Shown here: positions 33,966 to 44,836 of the stretch, piece by piece | How positions within the stretch are numbered: position 1 is the first letter of the stretch | How the letters are laid out: every line of letters starts with the position of its first letter | From: Sequoia sempervirens | Lineage: Eukaryota > Streptophyta > Pinopsida > Cupressales > Cupressaceae | Assembly: GCA_007258455.2 (NCBI GenBank) | Contig: VDFB02139423.1 | Location: 62,001-126,000, forward strand | Reading direction: 5' to 3' | Length of the DNA stretch: 64,000 bases | The notes under the pieces: generated by a model | What the model saw: only the letters and a program-made list of their open reading frames with translations | Told to the model about the DNA's origin: nothing | The model's database searches: none | Made by a program: the position numbers and the translations under genes

Positions 33966-34760
33966 GATTATGATGGACCAAACATGGGCCTTAAGTGGCA
34001 ATGAAAATACGGAAAAACAAACTTAATAAAATTCACATAAGAATTTGAATACATTATCAACATAATTTGAAAATATTTGGGAATAGAATTTGTAGCAAAT
34101 TGAATGTAGTTTGTAAGCTACTAGGCCTTTTTTGGAAAAAAAGTAATTTGATTTGGTAAAAATTTAAAATTTCAACATGTAGTACATTAAAATTTGAAAA
34201 AAAAAGTAGGTGTTTATTTAGCCACCCTAATGATGATAAAAAATAAATTTTTTTTTTGAATCTTTCAATATAAGTAGAGGACACATGCTTGGATGTGACA
34301 CATTTTTTTGCAAGTAAATAATTAGTTATGAATTTTCTAGTAGGAATTTTTAAAAATATTAAAAACCATTTATCTAGCCACCCTAACTTGGTCAAAAATT
34401 TATGGAATTCATTTTTTTTTAGACTATAGTTTACAAAGCACAGTGTGTGACACACCTTTTAGATTCAGAAAATGTATAACTGTTTAAAAGTTATAGATGT
34501 TTTTCAATCAACCTATCAATTGGGACTTTACACATAGTGCATGTAGAAAATTAATAATAATTATCTATTATTCAAAATAAAGCATATCTTATATAGGTAG
34601 AATGCTGACAATTTGCTGAATAAACCCTTTTCGTTTCATCAAAATCGGATGAAAAAAAGTCATCAACACGAAGGGTAAACCCATGTAAACATGTTTGGAA
34701 TGTTGAATTTTCGGGTTGGACACTCCCAAGCCAAATACCAAAGCAATATTGAGGCAAAAC
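33966..34760. other. AT-rich DNA with an imperfect direct repeat
   Basis: 34120-34260 and 34300-34440 share the order TTTAAAATTT/AAAAATATT..., TTATTTAGCCACCCTAA, then TTTTTTTTGAAT/ATTCATTTTTTTTT, an imperfect duplication. The 132-codon minus frame across them (34455-34057) repeats similar phrases (SLGWLNKHL, KLGWLDKW) because of the duplication. No known domain. Confidence 0.45.
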
Positions 34761-34762
34761 AA

Positions 34763-34817
34763 ATATCCATTATTAATGGATATCTGATAGAAATGTATAT
34801 CCATTATTAATGGATAT
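34763..34817. repeat. Two 21-bp perfect palindromes in direct repeat
   Basis: ATATCCATTA-T-TAATGGATAT occurs at 34763-34783 and again at 34797-34817, a 34-bp step. Half-palindromes AATGGATATCTGAT and GAATATCCATTTCTT follow within 100 bp. The perfection contrasts with the decayed surroundings. Confidence 0.9.
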
Positions 34818-34979
34818 TTGATAGAAACGAAATCTGTTTTGTAAAGTTAAAAATGGATATCTGATTTTTTAAGAAACAAATATCTATTTCTTCTACTTAA
34901 GAAATGAATATCCATTTCTTTTAATTATAAATATTAATATATAAATATCACCATAAACTTAAATTTAACATGTTATAAT

Positions 34980-35626
34980 TGTAAGGAAGCTAAAGCAACA
35001 AAAAAACTTCCTACACTAATCTTGAGAGGAGGATAATGCAAAACTTTTACAAATATTTAACAATTACAAAAACTTAAACAAAAATAAACATAAATATCAT
35101 GCATACCACAACACAGTGATTTATGTGGGGAAAATCCTTTCGGGAGAAAAACCACACACTCCAAAAGCCACCCAATACATTATTCATAAATCACAAAGAT
35201 TAGAATATACTTGCAAAACAAGCTTCTCAAAGGAGTATTGCCAACTAGAGATCCAAAGGCAACACAACTGCTATCAGACTCTTAAAATACATCATAATAC
35301 ACATCTGTAATATAATTCCCTCATAAAATAGGGTTTCCTTCTAGGGAAAGTCAAGCTAATAAAATATCAATTGTCATATCTAAGACCTAATGATGAATGG
35401 TCTAGATTTACAATAATACAATATAAATAAAATTTTCCTTTCAAGGGCGTTGCCCCCAAGCCCCTGTCGGGATGTGCGGCCCCTGGATCCCTTGCCGGGG
35501 GGATGATCCCCCTAAATCTCTCATGAGGGGGAACCCCCTGTGCCCCCCATCACTAATGTATCAATAATACCATATGTATCAACAATACTTTATGTAATTT
35601 CAAGGTTGAGACACATTATCCCAACA
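34980..35626 (-). mobile_element. Ty1/copia-type LTR
   Basis: On the minus strand it starts TGTTGGGATAATGTGTCTC (35626), contains the U5-like signature GGTTTTTCTCCCGAAAGGAT followed by TTTTCCCCACATAAATCACTGTG that is common in plant copia LTRs, and ends CTTCCTTACA. ATTATAACATG after it could be a decayed ATTGGTATCAG primer-binding site. A GC-rich block at 35445-35555 (GGGCGTTGCCCCCAAGCCCC and similar) stands out from AT-rich flanks. No coding body is attached except possibly the integrase relic at 33.8 kb. Confidence 0.7.
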
Positions 35627-35730
35627 ATAATATTAATATTAATATAAATATTTATATATTATATATTAATATATATATATATATATATAATATAATAACA
35701 ATTCCCTCGCATAATACATTTACTATAAAA
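35627..35730. repeat. AT-rich microsatellite
   Basis: TAATATTAATATTAATATAAA-type text passes into an alternating AT run at about 35668-35688. Low complexity only. Confidence 0.8.
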
Positions 35731-37630
35731 AATGGCAGGCATGGAGTGATGAATTGGGGATTGGGCAGATGTTGTAGACTCAGATCTACCACCGTTGGTT
35801 CCAAAATATGGTCATGTAGACAGTCATGGATACTGTCAAAACAATCACAACTAGGAGCATGAAACCTACTGGGGTAATCATTTTGAAGCAACCACGACTA
35901 GGAGAGACACATACAAAATATTTTGTTCAAATCCTACATGGATCATTGGTGCAAGGGCTAGAGAAAGGGCCTGGCAACAACTAGGAATGAATCTGTGGAA
36001 GCCAAGACTTCCATCGAAGCAAGGTTGGACAAGGATGTCACAATATCAAAATCCAATAGATCGCCCATAAAATAGTAGGGCTAATTTTGGAGGGAGGTAT
36101 GGACGGTTAAGGAAAAATTAGAGAGAACCCTTTGCTATAGGTGCCAAACAATGTTGGGGGACTTTCTAAAGAAAGGAACCATGAAAATTAAAAGATTAAG
36201 GAGAATGGGAAGCATGACCCCTACCATTCACCATTGGTGCCAACATGATACACTTGAACAAGAGGGAAGGCAATAGATCAAGTAATCCCAAGAAGTGAGA
36301 TCTAGCAGGAAGGTTAAGGGACCAAGTGAGCGGATCATGTGTTTAAACAAAATTGGGAAAGGTGTTTCCCATGTGATGCACAACAAGAGCAGTGAGGTGA
36401 TGGTGATCACCAAAAAGATCATTCAAAGTTCCAAAGAAATGTTGAAGAATCATGCATTCTTTGTTAGATGGTACAAAGGAGGTTTCTCAGCTGAGATGAT
36501 GGAGTGATGGAGAAACAAGTGGGGCAATAAGGTATGCATTGAATTTTTAACCTGCAATTTCCTTTTGGTCACTTGTGCATCATTAGATGCAAAACAAAGT
36601 ATAATGCATGATAGAACATTATCCACAAATGGGGTTGAATTTTATTTCAAGGAGTAGGAATCAAATTTCAATCCCAAAGAACATGACCTAGATAGAATTG
36701 TTGTATGAGTAAATTTACATAACCTCCCATATGAATACCAAAACAAAGAGGCTTTAGGGTTGATTGGGGGGGGATTGAGTACTTTCATAGGAGTGGATGA
36801 GATCTAGTTTCAAGGAAAAATGAAATCCTCAGTAAGAATATGTGTGGAGATAATCCCTAATAGCACAAGGTGGGAAGTGTTAAAGATCATCACTAAAGAG
36901 GGAAAGTGGGTTTGGGAATTGGAGTGAGACCTCTCGTGCAATATGACAACATTATCAAACTTACCAAAAATTGGACCCTCAAAGCTAGGAAAAAATGAAG
37001 CAAATGTAATGGGGAGTTATGTGATAATCAAGGAGGATTGGTGGAAGATTCACCATCAACAATTGTTGAACAAGATATGGTGGCAAAACCTTTAATACAA
37101 CAAAATGAAAAAGGGGATGAGGATCAAGAATTCTTAGAATTTTTAGAGAAGGATATGAGAGAGTAGTATTGGTCACCTAGTCATCAAGATATGGAGCTTC
37201 AAAGAGAAGAATTCATTAGATTGGATGATATCCTAGAAGTGGGAAGTGCTTTAATGACATAAACTGCTCTTAATAAAGAATGTGAGGGGGAGGTTGAAAG
37301 CGAGGAAAACAACAACTATGGTCAAGAGAACCTTGAACCTTTGGAAGAGTAGCCCCAAAAGGAAGGTGAATTCATGGAAATATAAATGAAGGAGCAAACC
37401 AGAGTCCCAAATGAAATTATAACCCAAGATACACCATCCCAAACCCTTGGAAAAATGGGCATAAAGAAAAAGGACGAGGTGAGGTAGTCCCCAGATCGTG
37501 GAGAAAAAAGAAAGGTGGGTAAGAAGACAAACATAGAGAAAAAAATTTAGATGGGGAAGTGAATGGTCAGGTGAAAATCACCATGATAGTTGGATAAGGG
37601 AAGGACATTACCCTTCTCGAGGAAAAATGA
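35731..37630 (+). pseudogene. LINE-3 ORF1 (DUF4283-type) relic
   Basis: After an N-terminal part that opens MAGME (35732) the plus strand gives, with many stops, the DUF4283 core: KNHAFFVRWYKGGFSAEMME, WGNKVCIEFLTCNFLLVTC, MHDRTLSTNGVEFYFKE, NFNPKEHDLDRIVV, LHNLPYEYQNKEALGLIG, ARIC/SVRICVEIIPNS. A long acidic region follows (37080-37560) with EDQEFLEFLEKDM-like text. ORF1 proteins bind the LINE RNA. The zinc knuckle is not clear. It ends TLLEEK-stop with TGA at 37628-37630, overlapping the ORF2 ATG. Confidence 0.75.
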
Positions 37631-40420
37631 GGGTTATATCTTAGAATTTTAGGGGCTTAAACACCCATAAGAAAAAGTGCCTATTGAGGTGCTTCATGGA
37701 GACATCAAAGTCTAATGTCCTCATGATTCTGGAAATAGAATTAAGTGGTTTTGAAGTAGAAATATTCAAAAAGAAATGCAAGGTAAGGAATATGGTGTTT
37801 GTAGAATCAATCAAAACTTTTGGTGGATTGTTCACTTTTTGGAGACTTCAAGGAGTCTATTTAGAAAAAGGTGGTGAAAAACAACAATTGGTTGGCTTGC
37901 AGGGTCAAAAGTCTCATAGTGAATCTTGCCTTCACTATAATCAACGCATACAACCTATCGAGGTGTATAAAGAAAAGGGAATTGTGGATGGAACTTGGCA
38001 ACTTCATCTCACTCGATACCTCAAAAATATATATTTTGGGTAAGATTTCAATGCAATTTTGCACAATGAAGATAAACTAGGGGCTGTTCAAAGGAAATAC
38101 CAATCTCAAAAGGATTTTGAGGAATTTGTTGATACAAATCAGTTTCTAGAAATTTAATTGGCAAATGGGAGGTTTACTTGGACCAACAAGAGGTTGGGAT
38201 TTAGTCACATTGTGGAAAATTGGATTGATACCTTTTCAAAAGAGATATGGGAAACCTTCCCTATTCCTTTTAAGGCAACATACTCCCTCAATCTAGGCTT
38301 GATCACTACCCCATCAAACTAGAAATTATGGGAGACAAGAGACCGCAAAGGTTCCCTTTCAAATTCAAAAATATGTGGCTTAAAAACCAAAAATTTCTAG
38401 GGCTTGTTGATAAGTTGTGAAGCAATGGAGGGTCGAGGGCACCAAGATGTTTAGTATGGTTGCTAAATTGAAATTACTCAAACACTAGTTAAAATAGTGG
38501 AATCGATCTCAATTTAAGAATATTTTTTAAACTAAGAGGAAGTTGGAAGAAGATCTGCAATTCTTGAATGAAGAAGTATTGTCGAAGGGAATAAATAGTA
38601 AAAAAATATAGGAAGGATAAATAATTACTAAAGGAATATGAAGAGATGCATGAAAAATAGGAAGTCTTTTAGAGCTATAAATCAAGGGAAGTGTGGGTTT
38701 TGAAGGGAAACACCTAAACACCAAATATTTCCACAATTACACAAAGGTCTACAGAGCAATAAATATAATAAAAAGCATACAAAAAGTGGATGGGCCAGTG
38801 GTAGAAAGCCTAGAAGAAGTTGCAAGGGAAGCAGTCTCATGTTTTGAAAACCTACTCAATAATGTGGAGGGGTCAAAGTTGGTAGCATAAAATAAACTCT
38901 TGGGAGTCATACCCCGAATTATAAGTGGAGAGAAAAATAAAATGTTGACTAGTAATTTCATAATAGACAAGATCAAACCTGTAGTCTTCCAAATGTACCT
39001 TGACAAGGCACCTAGCCTAAATGAATTTCTAGCTTATTTTTTTCAACAATGTTGGAACACTATTGGAGAGGAATTAGTTAGAGTAATAGAGGATTCAAGA
39101 GCATCAAGTTAGGTTTTGCGTGAGATAAACAATACTTTCATAGCATTGATCCAAAAAAATGAGAAGCCTGTCTCTTTGGATGATTTTAGACCCATAACAT
39201 TGTGTAATACTTTGTACTAAATCATGGCCAAATATGTGGTAAATAGATTAAAGCTAATTTTGTCATACGTGATATTAGAGGAGTAGTCTGGTTTCATCCT
39301 TAGTAGATCAATTTTGGAAGGTGTAATCATAGCGCAAGAAAAAATTCACTCTATCCAAAGAAATTGAGAGCAATGTATGTTTCTTAAGCTAGATATTAAA
39401 AATACACATGATAGGGTGGACTGATGGTTCTTATGCAAAGTTTTGGTGGCCTTTGGGTTTGAAAATCTTGGATAAGTTGGATTTTCAATTGCATAGCAAT
39501 TCCAAGGTTCTCGGATTTGGTGAATGGTACTCTAAAAGGATACTGTGAGGCTTCAAGAGGTATCAGGAAAGGGGATCTATTTTCACCCTTTTTACTCATA
39601 ATCATGGCTGAGGCGCTTGGGAGGGAAATAATGGTTGCATAAATCAATAAAAGGCTATGTGGTATTCAAATAATGAGTAACATTCTAGTGGTAACACATC
39701 AACAATTTGTAGATGACACTCTGTTGCTTGGGACAACAAAGAAGAGTGAAGTCTAACAGTTCAAAACTATCTTGGATCAGTATTCAAAAGCACCAGGACA
39801 AGAGGTGAGTGTCATAAAATTAAATATTTTCTTCTTTTACACCCCTTGACGAACATAGCAAGAGATTTTCAAGATCTTGAAATTCAAAAATTGAGACCTC
39901 CCGTGCACATACTTAGGAATGCCACTAGCAAAAGGCTTGGTTTGTTGCAAGCTATGTGATCCTTTGGTAAATAATAAAGTAAGTAATCAAATGTCCTCAT
40001 GGAAAGGAAATGGACTCTCATGGGCTAGCATATTAGTAATACTGAAAGTTGTCATATCTGCAATACCAATCTACTTGTTTTCATTCTTTGCACTTCTCCA
40101 AGCAGCATATCAATCTCTAAACCAACACATGAGAAATTTATTTTGGAAAGGGATTTCAGAAAAAAGTATGTGTTTGATTACATCGAAAAAAGTATGTAAG
40201 GAAAAAGAAAAAGGGGGAATGGGGCTAAAGGATCTCATAAAGCAGAATAAAGCATTGGGGGCCAAATTGGACTAGGGAAATTGACACAAATAACAAATAA
40301 AAATGGGCCCATATCCTACACAATAAGTACTTGGGAAATGATGAAGTAAGTGGCATTCTTTCAGTTGCTTCCCTTCCTAATGGTTCAAGGATTTGGAATT
40401 TTTAAAGGAATTTCACCCTT
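37627..40420 (+). pseudogene. LINE-3 ORF2: endonuclease and reverse transcriptase, 3' truncated
   Basis: ATG 37627 opens MRVISxNFRGLNTHKKKCL, the AP-endonuclease start. RT spans about 38900-40280: IIDKIKPVVFQMYLDKAPSLNEFLA, DDFRPITLCNTLY, FLKLDIKNTHDRVD, FLLIIMAEALGRE and catalytic QFVDDTLLLGT, then YLGMPLAKG, KGNGLSWASILVILKVVISAIP and KEKGGMGLKDL. The last traceable words are YLGNDEVSGILSVASLPNGSRIWNF near 40400, where zf-RVT would start; zf-RVT and RNase H are missing. Stops and frameshifts are more frequent than in LINE-1, indicating an older copy. It is followed by unrelated repeat DNA. Confidence 0.85.
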
Positions 40421-40439
40421 TAATTCACAACAACACAAC

Positions 40440-40690
40440 ATGAAATTAGCGTCAACTTTTGTGCCAAATTTTAGTGTATTTTTAGTAGATGAATTGAACA
40501 ATTTGGTTGGTGTTAAACTCAGTGCAAACAGGCATGGTCAGTTCGGCATCATATTTTGCACTGAATTTTTCGCTGTATTTAGCGTCAGAATTAGCACCGA
40601 AAAATCATGGCGCCTCTGTTAGCGCCTAAAATAGCGTTGGGAAGTAATGATGGAAATGGTGCCAAAATTGGCGCCCAATTTGGCTTTCGG
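40440..40690 (+). repeat. GCGCC/TAGCGTC-word region
   Basis: Words TTAGCGTCA, TAGCGCC, GGCGCC(C/T) and TGGTGCCAAA recur between 40449 and 40680. Similar words (TTGGCGCTTTAGTC, TTTAGTGCCGAC, GGCGGCGCCAAG) occur at 50175-50280. The motif spacing is irregular. It joins directly onto the minisatellite. Confidence 0.5.
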
Positions 40691-41280
40691 TTTTGCTTCC
40701 ATGTCTACTCCCATTTTTGCTTCTAGCTTTGCTTCCAATTTTGCATCTAGTTTTTCTTCCATTTTTACCTCTAATTTTGCTTCCAATTTTGCTTCCAATT
40801 TTGCTTCCAGTTTTGCTTCTGGTTTTGCTTCCGGTTTTCCTTCCAATTTTGCTTCTGGTTTTGCTTCCGGTTTTCCTTCCAATTTTGCTTCTGGTTTTGC
40901 TTCCAGTTTTGCTTTTGGTTTTGCTTCTAGTTTTGCTTCTAATTTTACTTCCAAGTTTGCTTCCGGTTTTGCTTCCAGTTTTGCTTCCGGTTTTGCTTCC
41001 AAGTTTGCTTCCAATTTTGCTTCCAGTTTTGCTTCCAGTTTTGCTTCCAGGTTTGCTTCCAATTTTGCTTCTAGTTTTGCTTCTAGTTTTTCTTCCAAGT
41101 TTTCTTCCAGTTTTGCTTCTAGATTTGCTTCTAGTTTTGCTTCCAGATTTGCTTCCAGTTTTGCTTCCGATTTTTCTTCTAATTTTGCTTCCAAGATTGC
41201 TTCTGGTTTGCTTCTAGTTTGGCTTCCATTGTTGCTTCTTTTTTTGCTTCTAGAAATGCTTCTTGTTTTGCTTCCATTTA
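40690..41280. repeat. 12-bp minisatellite (TTTTGCTTCCAG)n
   Basis: About 48 imperfect copies of TTTTGCTTCCAG with variants ending CAA, TAG, CGG. Because the unit is a multiple of three without stops, three long frames are open at once: plus 40647-41309 (FAS repeats), plus 40693-41217 (LP-rich) and minus 41194-40619 (LEAK repeats, amphipathic). I treat all three as by-products of the repeat: no start context, intron or conserved flank supports a gene. Confidence 0.9.
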
Positions 41281-41880
41281 TTAATTTAATATGTTTTATT
41301 TCAATTTAATTAGTTAAATATATTGCACCTCTTAAATAACTCATATGATTATAGAGTAAGTAATTTAATTATTTAACTCATATGATTAAATAACAATATA
41401 ATTATTGTAACATGATCATCATCTATAATTAAAACAAGTGAGTCAAATATCTATAATTTAATTGAACTTGACAACATCCATCTTGAGCAATAAATTAAAA
41501 TCATCATACTTAATAAATATCCATCCAAAAATCATCGACCACTTTTAATATATATAAATTGACAACTCAATACTAATAAGATCATCATCATATATAACTA
41601 AAACAAGTGAAAGTCAAATATGCTAGTACATCAAAACCATGTCAAAATGATACATGTCCAATAGTCGACATAAGTGAAAATGATACATGTACAAATGATA
41701 TAAATAAAATTGATAAATTATGTAACTCAAATTGATACAAGTCAAGATGATACATGTCCAAATGATATAGTGAAAATGATACATGTCAATATGATACAAC
41801 TCAACAATATAGTACAATAGGTCGTGAAAATGATACATATGATAGGAATCATGAAAAGAGTCATCATAACGATATATCAA
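41281..41880. other. AT-rich DNA with GATACATGTCAA-type repeats
   Basis: 41281-41620 is AT-rich without genes. From 41620 to 41850 the words TGATACATGTCCAAAT, TGATACATGTCAATAT and AAAATGATACAT recur about eight times at variable spacing. The minus frame over it (rich in Y, H, I) is repeat-derived. Confidence 0.6.
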
Positions 41881-41934
41881 CAATGATCCATGATGTAGTC
41901 TATATGATCATGAATGTCACTGGTTACTATCACC

Positions 41935-42060
41935 AACTGTCTCATCATCATCATCACCATCCCGATCCTCATCATCATCATCATCATTGTCGTCGTCATC
42001 ATCATCATTGTCATCGGCCTCGGTGTCTTCTGTATCTACGTCATCATCATCCTTTGCCAT
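41935..42060. repeat. (CAT)n/(GAT)n trinucleotide-rich DNA
   Basis: Runs of CATCATCAT with CGT and CCT variants. In the minus strand this is an aspartate run within a 76-codon frame (42147-41917, MQNTGLPEDQDD...). The frame around the run (EDQDDPQHDIDPQNIG) is not obviously compositional, and a donor-like ACAG|GTCTTCC does not clarify it; I keep it as a repeat. Confidence 0.6.
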
Positions 42061-42319
42061 GTGATTTGTACCAGTAGAACCAATATTTTGTGGATCTATA
42101 TCATGTTGAGGATCATCTTGATCTTCTGGAAGACCTGTGTTCTGCAAAAAAAAAACATTTAAAATGAAAATTTATTATTTATTTCATGCAATAATTTATT
42201 TTTCTGGTATATATCTAATATTACAACATATGAGACGAAACCATAATCATATTACATCATATGAAAGTGCACATACCATAATAAAATTTCAAAAAAGTTA
42301 CAGCTAATACTGGTGAGTC

Positions 42320-43267
42320 AGGACAAACTTCAGCTTTCAAAAACAAAGCGAATTAGGCTGGCAGACTTGTGGATCAGGCCAACATTTGGTGGAAGAGGAA
42401 GAAAGATGACTGGAACTCTGGAGGCCCACCATAATGGATTTCAGTATTCAACCATGAGAGCAGAAGAGAGAGCTGATATCATGTATCAAACATTAAGCAT
42501 GCATTCTTCTTGCCAGTGGAGAAGGAGATGATTACTTTGCTTCATTTTCATTTGCATAACCATATCACGACATGGGAACCAAGAAGACCAAGAATGTTCA
42601 GTTTTATGTGAAGGTAATGGATGTGGTCCAAACTTTAGGAGGGGAAAGAAGGTCAATGTATGATCCTAATGAAATTGAGGAAGAACAACAAGAGAGGGAT
42701 AGGAAAAATAAAATCAATACAGAGTTTCAAGGATTTGTCAAGCGAGTAAGAAAGCTATGGGAGCAGCCTCATCTAAAATATTTTGAATTAGAGTTTGATA
42801 TACCATTTAGAGAGCTTGGTTTTCATGGAATTCCTTTCAAAGCCTCTACTTTTATTGTTCCTATGGTAAACTATTTGGTAGAGTTAGTGGAATTACCTTT
42901 CTTAGTAGTCACTATTAATGAGATTGAGATTGTTAACCTTGAGAGAGTAGGACTTGGGAAAAAGGAATTTGATATGGCTATTGGTTTCAAAGACTTCAAG
43001 CAAGATGTACTCCGCATTGTCACCATTCCTCAATCTTCACTTGATGGCATCAAGGAATGGATGAACTCCATGGATACAAAGTATTATGAAAGCAAGATGA
43101 ACTTGAACTGAGACCAATTTTGAAGAGTATTACTGATGATCTAGATAAATTTATTGAAGATGGTGGTTGGGAATTTTTGAATATGGAAGCTAGTGATTCT
43201 GATTTTGATAATTCAAAAGAGTCAGATCAAGGATATGAACCCTTTGATGTAGAAGAGGAATTTGAAT
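42320..43267 (+). pseudogene. SPT16: SPT16 fragment, copy A (FACT large subunit, middle region)
   Basis: Frames in order match plant SPT16, the FACT histone chaperone subunit: [51 protein letters not shown], then a 179-codon open frame from 42572 with [84 protein letters not shown] and DGIKEWMNSMDTKYYES, then in another frame ITDDLDKFIEDGGWEFLNME and the start of the acidic region. Breaks: a lost base in ATCAAACATT, a 2-base excess near 42570 and a lost base at AACTGAGACC. No intron interrupts it. It ends abruptly where copy B begins. Confidence 0.9.
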
Positions 43268-43974
<707 letters not shown>

Positions 43975-44406
43975 AAGAAACTCCAGCTTTCAAAAACAAA
44001 GCCAATTAGGATGGCAGACATGTGGATCAGGCCAAAATTTGGTGGAAGAGGATGAAAGATGACTCAAACTTTGGAGGCCCACCATAATGGATTTTGGTAT
44101 TCAACCATGAGAGCTGAAGAGAGAGTTGATATCATGTATCAAAACATTAAGCATGCATTCTTCCAGCCAACAGAGAAGGAGATGATTACTTTGCTTCATT
44201 TTCATTTGCATAACCATATCATGGCGTGGGAACCAAGAAGACCAAGGATGTTCAATTTTATGTGGAGGTAATGGATGTGGTCCAAACTTTAGGAGGGGAT
44301 ATCTTGATGTCTGCTAAGAGGCATAAAGTTAGATGAATTAAGTTCACCTACATGTCTGGAAAAGTTTACTTCCAATTTTTATGACTGTTTTTCTTGACTG
44401 TCAGAG
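43975..44406 (+). pseudogene. SPT16: SPT16 chimeric fragment, copy C (432-bp tandem unit)
   Basis: From KLQLSKTKPIRMADMWIRP through [45 protein letters not shown] and [17 protein letters not shown] (DV-x-FYVE here) straight into ILMSAKRHKVR-stop, then about 110 bp of 3' UTR-like DNA ending TTTTTCTTGACTGTCAGAG. The reference point CTCCAGCTTTC is at 43981, exactly 432 bp after that of copy B and before that of copy D. It shares the internal TGA and the 2-base excess with copies B and D. Confidence 0.9.
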
Positions 44407-44836
44407 AAGAAACTTCAGCTTTCAAAAACAAAGCTAATTAGGCTGACAAACGTGTGGATAAGGCCAACATTTGGTGGAAGAGGATGAAAGATGATTGGGA
44501 CTCTGGAGGCCCACCATAATGGATTTCGGTAGTCAACCATGAGAGTAGAAGAGAGAGCTGATATCATGTATCAAAACATTAAGCATGCATTCTTCCAGCC
44601 AGTGGAGAAGGAGATGATTAATTTCCTTCATTTTCATTTGCATAACCATACAATGGCATGGGAACCAAGAAGACCAAGGATGTCCAATTTTATATGGAGG
44701 TAATGGATGTGGTCCAAAATTTGGGAGCGGAGATCCTGATGTCTACCAAGAGGCATAAAGTCAGATGAATTAAGTTCACCTACATGTTTGCCAAAGTTTA
44801 CTTCCAATTTTTATGACTATTTTTCTTGACTGTCAG
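44407..44836 (+). pseudogene. SPT16: SPT16 chimeric fragment, copy D (432-bp tandem unit)
   Basis: Same composition as copy C, with its own changes ([21 protein letters not shown], VMDVVQNLGAE, ILMSTKRHKVR-stop). The reference CTTCAGCTTTC is at 44413. The tail ends TTTCTTGACTGTCAGAG at 44836, after which sequence similarity to the unit stops. Confidence 0.9.

Noticed and set aside
34057..34455. 132-codon minus ORF with internal repeats
   Set aside because: Repetition stems from an imperfect DNA duplication with T runs; no conserved motif.
40647..41309. 220-codon plus-strand ORF of FAS repeats as a real gene
   Set aside because: Equally long frames open in two other frames because the 12-bp unit lacks stops; no flanking coding evidence.
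41917..42147. Aspartate-rich minus ORF as an acidic protein gene
   Set aside because: The aspartate run is explained by a (GAT)n repeat and no further exons or motif were found.
42572..43111. Functional SPT16 gene from the 179-codon open frame
   Set aside because: Upstream and downstream SPT16 code is in other frames and the fragment lacks the N-terminal domain and the C-terminal tail.
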